From: Pseudomonadota bacterium
Lineage (GTDB): Bacteria > Pseudomonadota > Gammaproteobacteria > Steroidobacterales > Steroidobacteraceae
Assembly: GCA_021838635.1 (NCBI GenBank)
Contig: JAKCDC010000013.1
Coordinates: 1 to 64,000 of the forward strand
Length of the DNA stretch: 64,000 nt
Direction of reading: 5' to 3'
Made by a program: the position numbers and the translations under genes. The notes beneath the pieces were generated by a model that had not been told where the DNA came from, did no database searches, and worked only from the letters and a program-made list of their open reading frames with translations. Numbering within the stretch: position 1 is the stretch's first letter; each line of letters opens with the position of its first letter. Shown here in pieces: positions 1 through 6,544 of this stretch.

Positions 1-74
1 ACGTAGATGATCGGCGCGGAGTCGATCAGGAGGAGCGGGTTCTGCGGCAGTCCCTTGAGGCTTACCGGTTCCAT
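1..74 (-). CDS. PIN-domain toxin, VapC-like (partial, runs off left edge)
   Basis: Only the first 24 codons are in the window. The frame begins M-E-P-V-S and reaches LLLIDSAPIIYV, which fits the first beta strand and first catalytic aspartate of PIN-domain ribonucleases. The ATG lies within the last codons of the upstream antitoxin gene, overlapping it by 13 bases in another frame, which is the usual arrangement of an antitoxin-toxin operon. Family knowledge: such toxins cut RNA unless held by their antitoxin. The remaining acidic active-site residues lie outside the window, so toxin integrity cannot be judged. Confidence 0.7.
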   Translation of the reverse strand, partial: MEPVSLKGLPQNPLLLIDSAPIIY

Positions 75-316
75 TCATCTCTCAGGCGGCGCAGCGTCGC
101 CCGACTATCGCGCCCATAAAGGCCGCGTCCGCTGCCGGCAAGCGGCAGCAGTGAGCGCTGCATGCTGGCTTCGGGGTGTTCCGAGATCGGCGCCAATATC
201 GCCACCGGCCGACCATGTCGGGTGATGATCGTCTGCCGGCCTTGCTGAGCGGCGATCAGCAGCTGCGGCAGCTCATTGCGCGCTTCCTCGGCGCCCTTTC
301 GCAATGGCTTCGTCAT
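62..316 (-). CDS. Phd/YefM-family antitoxin
   Basis: An 84-residue protein starting MTKPLRKGAEEARNELPQLL and containing TIITRHGRPVAILAP, the typical Phd/YefM N-terminal DNA-binding fold (LPxLLxxAxxGxxxxITRxGrPVAvL). The C-terminal part (SLLPLAGSGRGLYG...) would wrap the toxin. The ATG at 316 was chosen over the in-frame start further upstream because GGAG lies just ahead of it and the protein then begins at the family N-terminus. It is followed, with overlap, by the PIN toxin gene. The product should neutralise that toxin and repress its own promoter, which carries a palindrome at 341-353. Confidence 0.85.
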   Translation of the reverse strand: MTKPLRKGAEEARNELPQLLIAAQQGRQTIITRHGRPVAILAPISEHPEASMQRSLLPLAGSGRGLYGRDSRATLRRLRDEWNR

Positions 317-337
317 GACGGTCTCCGCTATGCAGAA

Positions 338-366
338 AGTGTACAGTCTGTACGGTTCCAAGTCAA
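338..366 (-). promoter_or_regulatory. Promoter and palindromic operator of the VapBC-like operon
   Basis: Read on the minus strand there is a -35 TTGACT (361-366), a 17-base spacer and a -10 TACACT (338-343), close to the sigma70 consensus. A perfect palindrome GTACAG-T-CTGTAC (341-353) overlaps the -10 box and spacer, as expected for autorepression by the antitoxin or the complex. Confidence 0.75.
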
Positions 367-646
367 TTGGGAACGACCGGCAGGCGAAGCTTCTCAACTC
401 ACCTTTCAGTACCGCCGTGGCGCTTGTCGGCCACGGCCGGTCACGCAGCCGCTCAAATCAAGGGCGGTAATGCGGCCATTCCGCCTTGACGTCCCGACAC
501 GCTGGCGCGTCTGCATGAGCTGGCCCATGCCGAGAACGAGTCTCCAACCGTCATCCCCAAATGCGCTGCATTTCTCGAGAATTCAAACCGGCCTCGTCAG
601 AGAAAAATTATCCGGATTTCGGGGAAAACAGCAAACACCCGGTGGG
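367..646. other. Gap with no gene seen
   Basis: Between the toxin-antitoxin promoter and the tRNA fragment I see no convincing gene. The open frames here are short and lack recognisable motifs, and there is no integrase gene. If an island boundary lies at 647-691, this stretch is the DNA on its left side. Confidence 0.4.
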
Positions 647-691
647 CTGTTAATCCGTTGGTCGTTGGTTCGAGTCCAACCCAGGGAGCCA
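647..691 (+). repeat. 3' part of a tRNA-Asn gene, candidate attachment site
   Basis: The 45 bases read as the anticodon loop CTGTTAA (anticodon GTT, asparagine), anticodon 3' arm, variable loop, a perfect T arm (GTTGG, TTCGAGT, CCAAC), the 3' acceptor strand CCAGGGA, the discriminator G and CCA. The 5' half is missing: no TCCCTGG strand or D arm lies upstream, and the bases before the loop do not form a proper anticodon stem. A 3' tRNA fragment of this kind is the usual trace of site-specific integration into a tRNA gene (att core). Confidence 0.8.
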
Positions 692-750
692 ATAAAATCA
701 ACTATTTAGATGACTAAGACGGATCGCCCGAAGGCATCATCCGCCCGCCC

Positions 751-801
751 GTTACACCAATGTTACACTAAAGCCGAGCCTCGCCCTCACTGAGGTGTAA
801 C
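751..801. repeat. Three GTTACAC 7-mers beside the tRNA fragment
   Basis: GTTACAC occurs at 751-757 and again at 762-768 in direct orientation, and its reverse complement GTGTAAC at 795-801. Short spaced repeats close to a tRNA att core resemble integrase arm-type binding sites. No integrase gene is in the window, so this is a pattern-based suggestion. Confidence 0.45.
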
Positions 802-886
802 CCGCCGTCGTAGATACCAGCGCCGCGACGGCGGTACGTTCCCACGTGCCAACACCCGTGGACGTACCGAGGACACGAATAGCCCC

Positions 887-1186
887 TTAGTCGCCGAAAC
901 TGACGTCGCGCTGTTCGCTGCAGCTCTCGCGCTTCAAGTTCACCTGCCAGGCGTCTCGCCGCGGGAGCACGTAGATCCGTCGATATCCAAACCGCGGCCG
1001 CGCATGCGCCAGATATCCCATCCGCAACCGAATCGCCTCCTGATCTCCCCGGCACCTGCGACAGCCATACAGGGACCGTGAGATCTACGCCAGCCGGCAC
1101 GCCTGGCTGAGACTCGCTCCGTACGCGCTCTGCATCCGCTCCACGAGCGCACGGCAGCGGGCCGGCTTCAAACTTTTCTTGCACGA
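887..1186 (-). pseudogene. IS3-family (IS407-like) transposase orfB remnant
   Basis: One continuous minus-strand frame gives LKPARCRALVERMQSAYG, SLSQACRLA, then a TAG stop (1085-1087), then ISRSLYGCRR, DQEAIRLRMGYLAHARP, RFGYRRIYVLPRRDAWQVN and LKRE before a TAA at 887-889. This is the N-terminal helix-turn-helix part of IS3-family OrfB proteins (family pattern ...RPRFGYRRI.VLLRREGW.VN.KRV). The DDE catalytic domain is absent and no terminal inverted repeats or orfA were found. With an internal nonsense codon and loss of most of the gene, it is a fossil and cannot transpose. Confidence 0.8.
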
Positions 1187-1332
1187 TCTCGGAGAGGATA
1201 TGGAGGATATGCCTGTCGAACGACAGCCCGCCCCCGCCTCACCCTCCTTCCCCCTCTCTCACCGACACCCGCCCCGCACGCGCCCTCGAACTCACGGGTA
1301 CTCGCTCTTCATCTCCCCAGTCCACACAGCTC

Positions 1333-1382
1333 GCGGTCGCCGGCCAGCCCCGCACACGAATTAAGCGACTGCCGGCGACCGC
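1333..1382. repeat. 12-bp inverted repeat downstream of the HTH gene
   Basis: GCGGTCGCCGGC (1333-1344) and GCCGGCGACCGC (1371-1382) are perfect complements separated by 26 bases. The repeat lies 13 bases beyond the stop of the minus-strand gene ending at 1395. There is no T-run, so it is not a classical intrinsic terminator; an mRNA-end hairpin or a recombination or protein site are possible. Confidence 0.6.
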
Positions 1383-1394
1383 TGAATCCCTCCC

Positions 1395-1601
1395 TCAACC
1401 ACACGTCGACACGTATCGCTCGAGCTCGCTCCGGGTGAAATACGTGCGCGATCCATCCTTCTGCGGTTTCAACGCACCGTCGCTGATGCAGTTGTAGAGC
1501 TGTGCTCGGCTCATACGCAACATCCGCGCCGCCTCGACCACCTCGAACCGCAACGCCGGCGCTGCGGCCTCACGTATCGAATCGCCCGATTTCTCTTTCA
1601 T
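1395..1601 (-). CDS. Small HTH (excisionase/MerR-like) DNA-binding protein
   Basis: A 68-residue protein with one winged-HTH unit: FEVVEAARMLRMSRAQLYNCI, SDGALKPQKDG, SRTYFTRSELERYV. This is the HTH_17/excisionase pattern (xxEvAelLgvSrxtlyrli..G.lp..r.G..rrfrrsdleryl). Proteins of this size are recombination directionality factors or small regulators of mobile elements. GAGGAG precedes the ATG at a good distance. It sits between the IS3 remnant and a HigBA-type pair, in keeping with an integrated element. A perfect inverted repeat lies just upstream (1613-1638). Which role it plays cannot be decided without an integrase neighbour. Confidence 0.75.
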   Translation of the reverse strand: MKEKSGDSIREAAAPALRFEVVEAARMLRMSRAQLYNCISDGALKPQKDGSRTYFTRSELERYVSTCG

Positions 1602-1612
1602 GATCGCACTCC

Positions 1613-1638
1613 TCTACAGGCTTCATTTACCCTGTAGA
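1613..1638 (-). promoter_or_regulatory. Inverted-repeat operator or leader hairpin
   Basis: TCTACAGG (1613-1620), ten bases, then CCTGTAGA (1631-1638): perfect 8-bp arms. One arm abuts the ribosome-binding site GAGGAG of the HTH gene starting at 1601. It could be an autoregulatory operator or, if transcribed, a hairpin limiting access to the ribosome-binding site. Confidence 0.6.
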
Positions 1639-1986
1639 AGATCATCGCCAACAGCAGATCATCTGTCCGCTTCAGTATCCGGGGAGTTTGCCTAGAAATT
1701 AGCTCGTCTGGCGCGCGTTGTATTCATGCGGCTAGGCGCACCAATAACATCGCACCATCAAACATTAGCCAGATATAAACTTCGTTGTCCGTTCGGTTGC
1801 CCCCAACGATCCCGCGGCTTCGCGACAAGACGCGGAAAGACACACCTGGACACGCACGCGAAACGCATTTCGATCACACGCAAGATCCGCCGATCCAGAG
1901 CGGCTTCGCGGCACCCGCAGAAACCACCACGCACGATCACGGCCCGAGAAATCCCCTCACCGCGCGCCGGGAGCACCGCTCAAGTC
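1639..1986. other. Intergenic stretch, no gene seen
   Basis: I see no ORF with recognisable features here. Its right end becomes AT-rich and holds the promoter of the HigBA-like pair. Confidence 0.4.
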
Positions 1987-2014
1987 TTGCTATTTATATA
2001 ATTATTTGTATATT
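1987..2014 (+). promoter_or_regulatory. AT-rich promoter of the HigBA-like pair, probably leaderless
   Basis: TTGCTA (1987-1992), a 16-base spacer and TATATT (2009-2014) would start transcription at about 2021, exactly the ATG of the toxin gene, and there is no Shine-Dalgarno sequence. A perfect TATAAT (1997-2002) lies in the same AT block but lacks a good -35. The block is strikingly AT-rich against the surrounding GC-rich DNA. Confidence 0.6.
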
Positions 2015-2020
2015 ATATTG

Positions 2021-2356
2021 ATGCAGCACAAGCCCATCGAGTTCCGCGGGAGCGCACGCGAGGATCTGCGGGCGTTTCCTCAGGCGGCGCGGCGGGAAGC
2101 CGGGTTTCAGCTCGATCGGGTCCAGTGCGGGCTCGAGCCTGAGAACTGGAAGCCGATGAGCACCATCGGCGCCGGCGTGCGGGAGATCCGCATCACGGAT
2201 GCTGCCGGAGGGTTCCGAGTAATGTACGTTGCGAAATTCTCCTCCGCCCTCTACGTGCTGCACTGCTTCCAGAAGAAGACCCAGCGCACGCGCGAATTGG
2301 ACATCGAGTTGGCGGCCCGGCGATATCGCGAACTGTTAAGAGAGCTACGATCATGA
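2021..2356 (+). CDS. HigB/RelE-type toxin (phage-derived Gp49-like)
   Basis: The 111-residue protein has FRGSAREDLRAFP, AGFQLDRVQCGLEPENWKPM, GVREIRITDAAGGFRVMYV and LHCFQKKTQRTRELDIELAARRY. This is the Gp49/HigB branch of the RelE superfamily, whose usual motifs are GxGvxElRi...yRv.Y and vLhaF.KKtqktp..ei..A..R. Family members are ribosome-dependent mRNA interferases. The ATG at 2021 is preferred to an in-frame TTG at 2006 because it lies at the predicted transcription start and gives the family N-terminus. The antitoxin gene overlaps its end by four bases (ATGA). The basic residues expected at the active site are present. Confidence 0.85.
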   Translation: MQHKPIEFRGSAREDLRAFPQAARREAGFQLDRVQCGLEPENWKPMSTIGAGVREIRITDAAGGFRVMYVAKFSSALYVLHCFQKKTQRTRELDIELAARRYRELLRELRS

Positions 2357-2634
2357 ACCGCAAACGCTATGACAGTGTCTGGGATGCCATCGAGGAGACC
2401 GTCGAGGAGGCGCAGAACATGAAGCTGCGCTCTTCGCTCATGATGGCTCTGCAGGAGCATATCTCCCGCGCCAAGCTCAACCAGGCGCAGGCAGCCAAGC
2501 TTTTCGGCGTGACCCAGCCGCGGATCTCGAACCTGATGCACGGCAAGATCGACCTCTTCGCCATCGACACGCTCGTGAACATGGCGAGCGCCGCCGGCAT
2601 ACGCGTCGAGATGCGCTTGCGCAAGGCCGCGTAA
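2353..2634 (+). CDS. HigA-type XRE-family antitoxin
   Basis: A 93-residue protein with an XRE helix-turn-helix: LQEHISRAKLNQAQAAKLFGVTQPRISNLMHGKIDLFAIDTLVNM. The N-terminus (YDSVWDAIEETVEEAQNMKLRSSLM) is that of the HigA2/NadS-like group that pairs with Gp49-type toxins. The toxin-first order and the four-base overlap are typical of HigBA. It should bind the toxin and repress the AT-rich promoter at 1987-2014. Confidence 0.87.
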   Translation: MNRKRYDSVWDAIEETVEEAQNMKLRSSLMMALQEHISRAKLNQAQAAKLFGVTQPRISNLMHGKIDLFAIDTLVNMASAAGIRVEMRLRKAA

Positions 2635-2691
2635 GTCGAGGCCACCTAGCGAGCGCACAAGACCGCTTGAGCGAGCGCCCGTGCGATCACC

Positions 2692-3156
2692 TTACGCGAC
2701 GGGCGTTTCGCGACGGCCCGATCCCACCGGGACCGGGGGCTGCGCGGCGCAGCGCTCGGCGTGCTCGAGCGTTTCCCGGAGCGACACCAGCGCCCGCGCC
2801 ACATAGATTTTGGCCATCCGATCACTGATCCCCATGGCCCGTCCCACGTCTTTGAATGGCCGGTCCTCGAGAATGCGCAGCGTGAACGCTTCCTGGCATC
2901 TGGAGGACAGTGCCGCATGCGCACGCGCAACGCACTCAACGCGCTCGTGCGTCCCAAGTACCGTCTCAGTCGGGTGCGCGAGATCCGCCGAATCGCTCAT
3001 CGCGCCCCGGAAGTAGTCATCCCTCACCGTACGGTGCCGGCTCCAGTCTGTGGCCAGATTGAGCGCACTGCGCCACACGAAGCGGTCCAATTCCAAGATC
3101 GGCCTCGGTGCTCTCCCGAAAGCACCCTCGCGAAAGCGCACTCCGCCCCGCCGCAC
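2692..3156 (-). pseudogene. 5'-truncated ECF sigma-70 factor
   Basis: The C-terminal half reads as an ECF (FecI-like) sigma factor: LDRFVWRSALNLATDWSRHR resembles the region 2.3-2.4 end, and HAALSSRCQEAFTLRILEDRPFKDVGRAMGISDRMAKIYVARALVSLRE is sigma region 4 with its HTH. The first part of region 2, needed for core polymerase binding and melting, is missing; upstream codons (MRRGGVRFREGAFGRAPRP) do not match it in any frame, and the only available start is a GTG. No FecR partner follows. I treat it as a broken gene; expression as a short region-4 protein cannot be excluded. Confidence 0.6.
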
Positions 3157-3194
3157 CTGACTGCGGTCTCCTCGTGCATTGACTGAGCCGCCTC

Positions 3195-3221
3195 CAGGTC
3201 GCGCTCACTGAGCGCGACCTG
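3195..3221. repeat. Near-perfect 27-bp palindrome
   Basis: Thirteen-base arms, 3195-3207 and 3209-3221, are exact reverse complements around one central base (3208). The core arm is AGGTCGCGCTCA. It lies just upstream of the truncated sigma gene. As RNA it would be a very stable hairpin; as DNA it could be a dimer-binding site. No T-run follows on either strand. Confidence 0.65.
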
Positions 3222-3412
3222 ACTCTGGTGCGCCCGTCCCGCCGATCTGCAACGTCGATTACGCGACAGGCATTCGCGCCTCGCAAAATGCAGGACTCCG
3301 CGCTCTGGGGCCCGTCGACCTCACCGACCGGCCGAGCGCCCGCGCGTCTCGCCCCGGACTGCGCGCAAGTCTCCAGATCCAACTTGACACCACAGCGTCT
3401 TTCCACGACCTT

Positions 3413-3814
3413 TTGGTTGTGGATAAACTCGGCATGACCTTCGCAGCCTTGTCCGACCCAACGCTCCGCGCCATGGTGCAACGGCTCACGCTGGGTCCGG
3501 CCACCATCCACGCCCTGACCCAGCCCTTCAATCTCTCCCAGCAGATGATCTCAAAGCACGTGGCCCGCCTCGTGCGCGCACACATCGTCGTCAAGCACAA
3601 ACGCGGACGCGAGAGCGTCTGCACTCTCAGCCCCGCTGCTCTCAAGTCGGTTGCCGATTGGGCGATCGACTTCCACCGCCTCTGGGAGGAGAGCCTGGAT
3701 AAGTTCGCCGCAGTCTTACACCAGATGAAAGTCGAGGAGACCCGCCATGGCCGAACAAACCACGCCAAGCCCCGGCGCTCAAACCCAATCCACACCCGGC
3801 ATCGCCGCCAATGA
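3413..3814 (+). CDS. ArsR-family transcriptional regulator
   Basis: Winged-HTH repressor: LGMTFAALSDPTLRAMVQRLTLGPATIHALTQPFNLSQQMISKHVARLVRAHIVVKHKRGRE, followed by WAIDFHRLWEESLDKFAAVL. This is the non-metal ArsR group typically found ahead of SRPBCC (AHSA1) genes, usually starting VVDxLxxtFaALaDPTRRAIL. TTG at 3413, GTG at 3419 and ATG at 3434 are all possible starts; the family N-terminus (VVDKL) favours one of the first two. The last 68 bases overlap the SRPBCC gene in another frame, implying co-transcription. No metal-binding CxC motif is visible. Confidence 0.85.
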   Translation: MVVDKLGMTFAALSDPTLRAMVQRLTLGPATIHALTQPFNLSQQMISKHVARLVRAHIVVKHKRGRESVCTLSPAALKSVADWAIDFHRLWEESLDKFAAVLHQMKVEETRHGRTNHAKPRRSNPIHTRHRRQ

Positions 3815-4298
3815 AACCCAAATCATCACGCGAATTTTCGACGCGCCGCGCGCGCTCGTCTGGAAGGCCTGGACCGACCCGGCATACGTCACGAGGTGGT
3901 GGGGCCCAAAGGGCTGCACCTCCCCCCTCTGTCGGATCGACCTGCGCGTCGGTGGTCGCTTCACCTATTGCATGCGCACGCCCGACGGCCGTGACTTCTA
4001 CAACGGGGGAAAATTCCTCGAAATCGTTCCCCTCGAGAAGATCGTCTGGCTTTGGTATTTCGCCGACGCCGACGGCAACCGCGTCAACCCGTCCCACTAC
4101 GGTTTCCCCCCCGAGGATCGCGAAGGCAATATCGACGAGATCCTCTTTGAGAACATTGGCACCCACCGGACTCGGCTTACCTTCAAGCGCAACGACCCCA
4201 CCGCCACCCCGGAAGAGCAGGAAGGCGCCGCCGATGGCATGCGGCAGATCCTCGACAAGTTGGCCCGAGTCATCGCCGAGCTGATGCGAGATTCGTAG
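3747..4298 (+). CDS. SRPBCC (AHSA1/START-like) domain protein
   Basis: A 183-residue protein with TQIITRIFDAPRALVWKAWTDPAYVTRWWGPKGCTSP, the hallmark of the AHSA1/CalC branch, continuing through VGGRFTYCM, GGKFLEIVPLEKIVWLW and DGMRQILDKLARVI. The fold binds hydrophobic ligands; the function of this group is unknown. It overlaps the ArsR gene upstream and is followed by the decayed dihydrofolate-reductase-like gene; the trio ArsR / SRPBCC / RibD-C-type reductase is a recurrent cluster. The gene appears intact. Confidence 0.85.
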   Translation: MAEQTTPSPGAQTQSTPGIAANETQIITRIFDAPRALVWKAWTDPAYVTRWWGPKGCTSPLCRIDLRVGGRFTYCMRTPDGRDFYNGGKFLEIVPLEKIVWLWYFADADGNRVNPSHYGFPPEDREGNIDEILFENIGTHRTRLTFKRNDPTATPEEQEGAADGMRQILDKLARVIAELMRDS

Positions 4299-4385
4299 CT
4301 CCACTCGTCGGAAGTGATTTCCCGTATTGCGAGCGGCGTGCATTCCTGCCGCGCGCGGTGGCGTCTTCGTGTGGAGATTTGCACC

Positions 4386-5024
4386 ATGGCGAAACTTGTC
4401 TACGCACTGATGCAGTCCCTCGATGGCTACGTCGACCACATGAAGCTTGGGCCGCCTCCATCCGCGGCTTCCCGTCACTTCACCGAACAGGTGCGCGGTC
4501 TCACGAGTCTTATCTACGGACGACGCACGTACGAGATCATACGATATTGGGATGAGGACTTTCCCGAACGGGACGCGGGGGACGGCGATTTCGCGGCCGC
4601 ATAGCGGACCCATCCGAAGTGGGTCGTGTAGCGATCCCTCAAGTCCGTTGGCCCCAACGCTACGTTGGCGGCAGCGGATCCCGAGACGACGATACGCAGG
4701 CTGAAAGCTGAGCGGGCCGGCGAAATTCAAGTTGCCGCACCGGTCCAGGCGCAAAGCCTGAGCGAGGCTGGTCTTATCGATCAATATCGGCTCTACCTCC
4801 ACAACACGGTGCTCGGCGGCGGCCAGCCATTCTTCGGCGGCAACCGCCCTCATTTGCACCTCGTCGGCAGCGATTTGATCGCCGATGACGTGATCAGGAT
4901 GTCATACGTTCCTTACACCTGGACCACCAGCTATGACACAGGGGAATACAGTCTGGCGCGCGGCGAACGACATCGACACACACGTTTATTTCAAGACAGG
5001 TCGTGCCCGAAACCCGGTCAGTGA
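4386..5024 (+). pseudogene. Dihydrofolate reductase-like (RibD C-terminal) protein, two nonsense codons
   Basis: One frame encodes MAKLVYALMQSLDGYVD, LTSLIYGRRTYEIIRYW, then a TAG (4602-4604), RTHPKWVV, a second TAG (4629-4631), RSLKSVGPNATL, TTIRRLKAERAGEIQVAAP, QSLSEAGLIDQYRLYLHNTV, GGGQPFFGG and DDVIRMSYVPY. This is the YyaP/YwjB-type DHFR-like family throughout, and apart from the stops it is collinear with no frameshift. The second stop replaces a position that is usually Ser in the family V(V/L)SRTLKSV segment. The family C-terminus is reached near 4920; the frame then runs on to 5024. Unless stops are read through, no full protein is made. Confidence 0.85.
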
Positions 5025-5092
5025 CGCTTTCCATCCAGAGACAACCTGATCCGCCAGGCGTAAATGTACCTGCGGATACATCATCACGCGAA

Positions 5093-5466
5093 AAAAATGG
5101 AAGAGGCAACTTCAGAGCGTCCCTGCTGTTCTCGTCGGGGATTCTCGCGACTTATCCCAGCGTCGGCGTATCGCACGACAATGTCCGAGCGGTGATCGAT
5201 GGCATCACACACCCGCTCATAAAAAATGGATTGGATTCCCGGCATAGCCGTCGGGGTCGTCATTGATGGACGATCGCGGATGTTTGATGACGGTATGGCG
5301 TGGTTGCGTATTCACAGCCCAGTCACGGCGCATACGTCGCTCGAGAGCGACTCTACCCGCAAGACCTTCACCGCAACGCTCGCGTCATACGCCATCGTGA
5401 CGGGGCGCATGGCGCCAGTAAGCAAGGTCGGTCGCTGTAGTCCATCGCTGCGGGGACGGACTTCAG
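5093..5466 (+). pseudogene. Class C beta-lactamase (AmpC-like) remnant
   Basis: In one frame, a decayed signal-like stretch (LLFSSGILATYPSV) is followed by VRAVIDGITHPLIKN; the frame then shifts at a run of six A residues (about 5220-5225) and continues in another frame as IPGIAVGVVIDGRSRMF, PVTAHTSLESDSTRKTFTAT, LASYAIVTGRM and PSLRGRTS. These follow the AmpC N-terminal third in order, including the serine motif SxxK (S-T-R-K). The remaining two thirds, with YxN and KTG, are absent. A frameshift and loss of most of the gene make it non-functional. Confidence 0.75.
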
Positions 5467-5676
5467 TGCAGGACCCGATCGCGATCACGCGCCGTGCCGG
5501 TGATCGCGACAGGATCGTGATTCAAATGCTGCATGCGACGGTCGCGAGAGCATCCGGCGCCAAGGTTCCGGCGGAATCGTGGGCAATCCTCCGTATCTGA
5601 CTACACAGAGACTATCGGTCTCTTGCGCGACGCGATACTCTCCAGACTCAATTGCGTCAGTGCCGTTGGCCCGCAT

Positions 5677-6303
5677 ATGAACCTGCATCTTTATTTTGCC
5701 TATTGCCTCGCAGTTACAATTCTCGTCCTGATACCGGGGCCGGTCGTCACGCTCGTCGTCGCCAATGCGTTGCGCCACGGCAGCCGGACGGGCCTGGTGA
5801 CTGTCGCGGGCGCGGGAATCGGCAATGCCCTGCTGTTGACCGCGACTGCGATCGGACTGGTCGCATTCTTCGCACTGTTGAGCCACATCTTCGAGGTCGT
5901 GCGCTGGGCGGGCGCGCTCTATCTCATTTGGCTCGGAGTCAAAGCGTGGCGGTCCCACGGCGCCCAGGAAGCGGCATTCGCAATGGCCGCGGAACGGTCG
6001 TGGCATAGCGCGTTCCTGCAAGGATTCCTGGTGGCGATCACCAACCCCAAGGCACTCGTTTTTTACATCGCCTTTCTGCCACAGTTCGTCGATCCCAAGT
6101 TGCCGATCGGGCCACAGCTTCTGGTCTTGATCGGCACGATGATCGTCGTTGGCCTGATCTTCGACGGATCTTATGCGCTTCTGGCCGGCCGCGCGCGAAC
6201 CTGGCTCACCGCGCCCGGGCGGCTCCGGCTGCAACGTCGCATCAGTGGGACTCTGCTGATCGGCGTCGGCTGCACTCTGCTTCTTGCCCGAGTGGGGCGG
6301 TAA
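5677..6303 (+). CDS. LysE/RhtB-family amino-acid exporter
   Basis: A 208-residue membrane protein starting MNLHLYFAYCLAVTILVLIPGP, the LysE/RhtB signature (first membrane segment ending PGP), followed by VANALRHGSRTGLVTVAGAGIGNALL, FEVVRWAGALYLIWLGVKAWR and FLQGFLVAITNPKALVFYIAFLPQF, all family hallmarks. Five to six hydrophobic segments are visible. The longer frame upstream has no family homology, so the ATG at 5677 was chosen. Members export amino acids such as threonine, homoserine or lysine; the substrate here cannot be told. It follows the AmpC remnant and marks the return to normal chromosomal coding. Confidence 0.9.
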   Translation: MNLHLYFAYCLAVTILVLIPGPVVTLVVANALRHGSRTGLVTVAGAGIGNALLLTATAIGLVAFFALLSHIFEVVRWAGALYLIWLGVKAWRSHGAQEAAFAMAAERSWHSAFLQGFLVAITNPKALVFYIAFLPQFVDPKLPIGPQLLVLIGTMIVVGLIFDGSYALLAGRARTWLTAPGRLRLQRRISGTLLIGVGCTLLLARVGR

Positions 6304-6544
6304 CGCCCCCAACGCAAATCAGCCCCAGCCTTGGAGCCGGGGAAAAATCGGGCCTGACGAGAATGAGATCGAGTGTCGCTCGCTGGCGGTATGCCGCGCA
6401 GCGCCCTCCCTATCCAACTCGGCATCGCCACTGCCACCCTACCGAATGAAGGCGTTTCGAATCGATGGATCCGTGCGCCAGAGTCGATCGCCCATTGGAC
6501 TCTCTCGAGGCGCAGCGACGCCCTGCCCCCCAGTCTCTCCATGA

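Noticed and set aside
647-691. Intact tRNA-Asn gene
   Set aside because: The 5' acceptor strand, the D arm and a good anticodon stem are missing, so it is only a 3' fragment.
768-1184. 138-residue minus-strand open frame
   Set aside because: The IS3 homology is in a different frame with an internal stop; this one has no similarity.
2251-2658. Minus-strand open frame opposite HigBA
   Set aside because: It overlaps two well-supported genes and shows no homology.
3642-4859. 405-residue minus-strand open frame across the ArsR/SRPBCC/DHFR-like genes
   Set aside because: It runs opposite recognised genes and has no motif.
6304-6544. Bidirectional terminator between LysE and Sel1 genes
   Set aside because: A CCCCAGC/GCCGGGG pairing with one mismatch exists, but there is no T-run on either side.
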